Shown: positions 63,976 to 64,000 of the stretch, piece by piece
Layout: each line of letters begins with the position of its first letter
Numbering within the stretch: the stretch's first letter is position 1
Program-made: the position numbers and the translations under genes
Source of the DNA: an uncultured beta proteobacterium
GTDB lineage: Bacteria > Pseudomonadota > Gammaproteobacteria > Burkholderiales > Burkholderiaceae_C
Length of the DNA: 64,000 bases
Direction of reading: 5' to 3'
Assembly: GCA_903886275.1 (NCBI GenBank)
Contig: CAISLN010000002.1
Coordinates: forward strand, 1 to 64,000
Notes under the pieces: generated by a model
What the model was told of the DNA's origin: nothing
The model's database searches: none
Seen by the model: the letters and a program-made list of their open reading frames with translations, nothing else

Positions 63976-64000
63976 ATGAAAATCGGAAATCTGGTCGGCT
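63976..64000 (+). CDS. asd: aspartate-semialdehyde dehydrogenase, first 8 codons only
   Basis: The window ends inside the gene. The visible residues MKIGNLVG match the usual start of proteobacterial Asd (K-x-G-x-V-G), and GAAAGGGC lies upstream. In this bacterial group asd commonly follows leuB. The product would make aspartate semialdehyde for lysine, threonine and methionine, which ties in with lysA and thrB in this window. Confidence 0.75.

Overview
The window looks like a chromosomal segment from a GC-rich betaproteobacterium of the Burkholderiales, most likely Comamonadaceae (Rhodoferax/Polaromonas-like). This is inferred from the acnB-mdh / gntR-sdhCDAB-sdhE-gltA cluster, the leuC-leuD-leuB-asd order, a phasin gene that implies polyhydroxyalkanoate granules, and a BPSS1780-family gene fused to thrB. 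I see no complete mobile element, CRISPR array, rRNA or tRNA. Most of the window is well-packed housekeeping DNA. Decay is concentrated in three places: a vgrG relic at the left edge, a response regulator without its receiver domain, and a broken ATPase gene.

Layout. 1-1.2 kb: remains of a type VI secretion vgrG module. 1.2-7 kb: adenosine kinase-like PfkB kinase, ferredoxin-NADP reductase, thioredoxin-like protein, EF-hand protein facing a truncated regulator plus an intact histidine kinase, and a basic periplasmic protein. 7-10.8 kb: alaS, then a 34-bp perfect palindrome and a broken DUF4143-type ATPase gene. 10.8-19.6 kb: a GABA-use locus with a divergent MocR regulator, gabT, a four-gene Pot-type ABC importer and gabD. 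19.7-26.7 kb: phasin, candidate small RNA, Rieske oxygenase with a coupled EamA exporter, mercaptopyruvate sulfurtransferase, lysA/lysR, ZIP metal transporter. 26.7-35.2 kb: polA, thrB with a membrane protein, uvrD-type helicase, guaC behind a terminator-like leader hairpin. 35.2-42.4 kb: DEAD-box helicase with an RGD minisatellite tail, orn, M48 protease, pterin dehydratase, rsgA, CobD/CbiB-like protein, CoA pyrophosphatase. 42.5-44.7 kb: the rpsP-rimM-trmD-rplS operon, with a strong intrinsic terminator between rpsP and rimM. 44.8-47.5 kb: GNAT acetyltransferase, small membrane protein, Pit phosphate transporter with its DUF47 partner. 47.6-59.2 kb: TCA-cycle cluster. 59.2-64 kb: XRE regulator with its own operator, then the leucine operon (leuC, small lipoprotein, leuD, monooxygenase-like ORF, leuB), a 35-codon ORF and the first codons of asd.

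How the genes work together. The gab locus could import an amine or amino acid such as GABA and take it to succinate. The TCA cluster holds aconitase B, malate dehydrogenase, succinate dehydrogenase with its flavinylation factor, and citrate synthase, around a GntR/UTRA regulator whose upstream gap carries a TCTTATATAAGA palindrome. I found no convincing wholly new multi-gene system. The best leads for new biology are regulatory: the terminator inside the rpsP operon, the two-hairpin RNA upstream of the Rieske gene, the guaC leader, and the palindrome at the ATPase gene.
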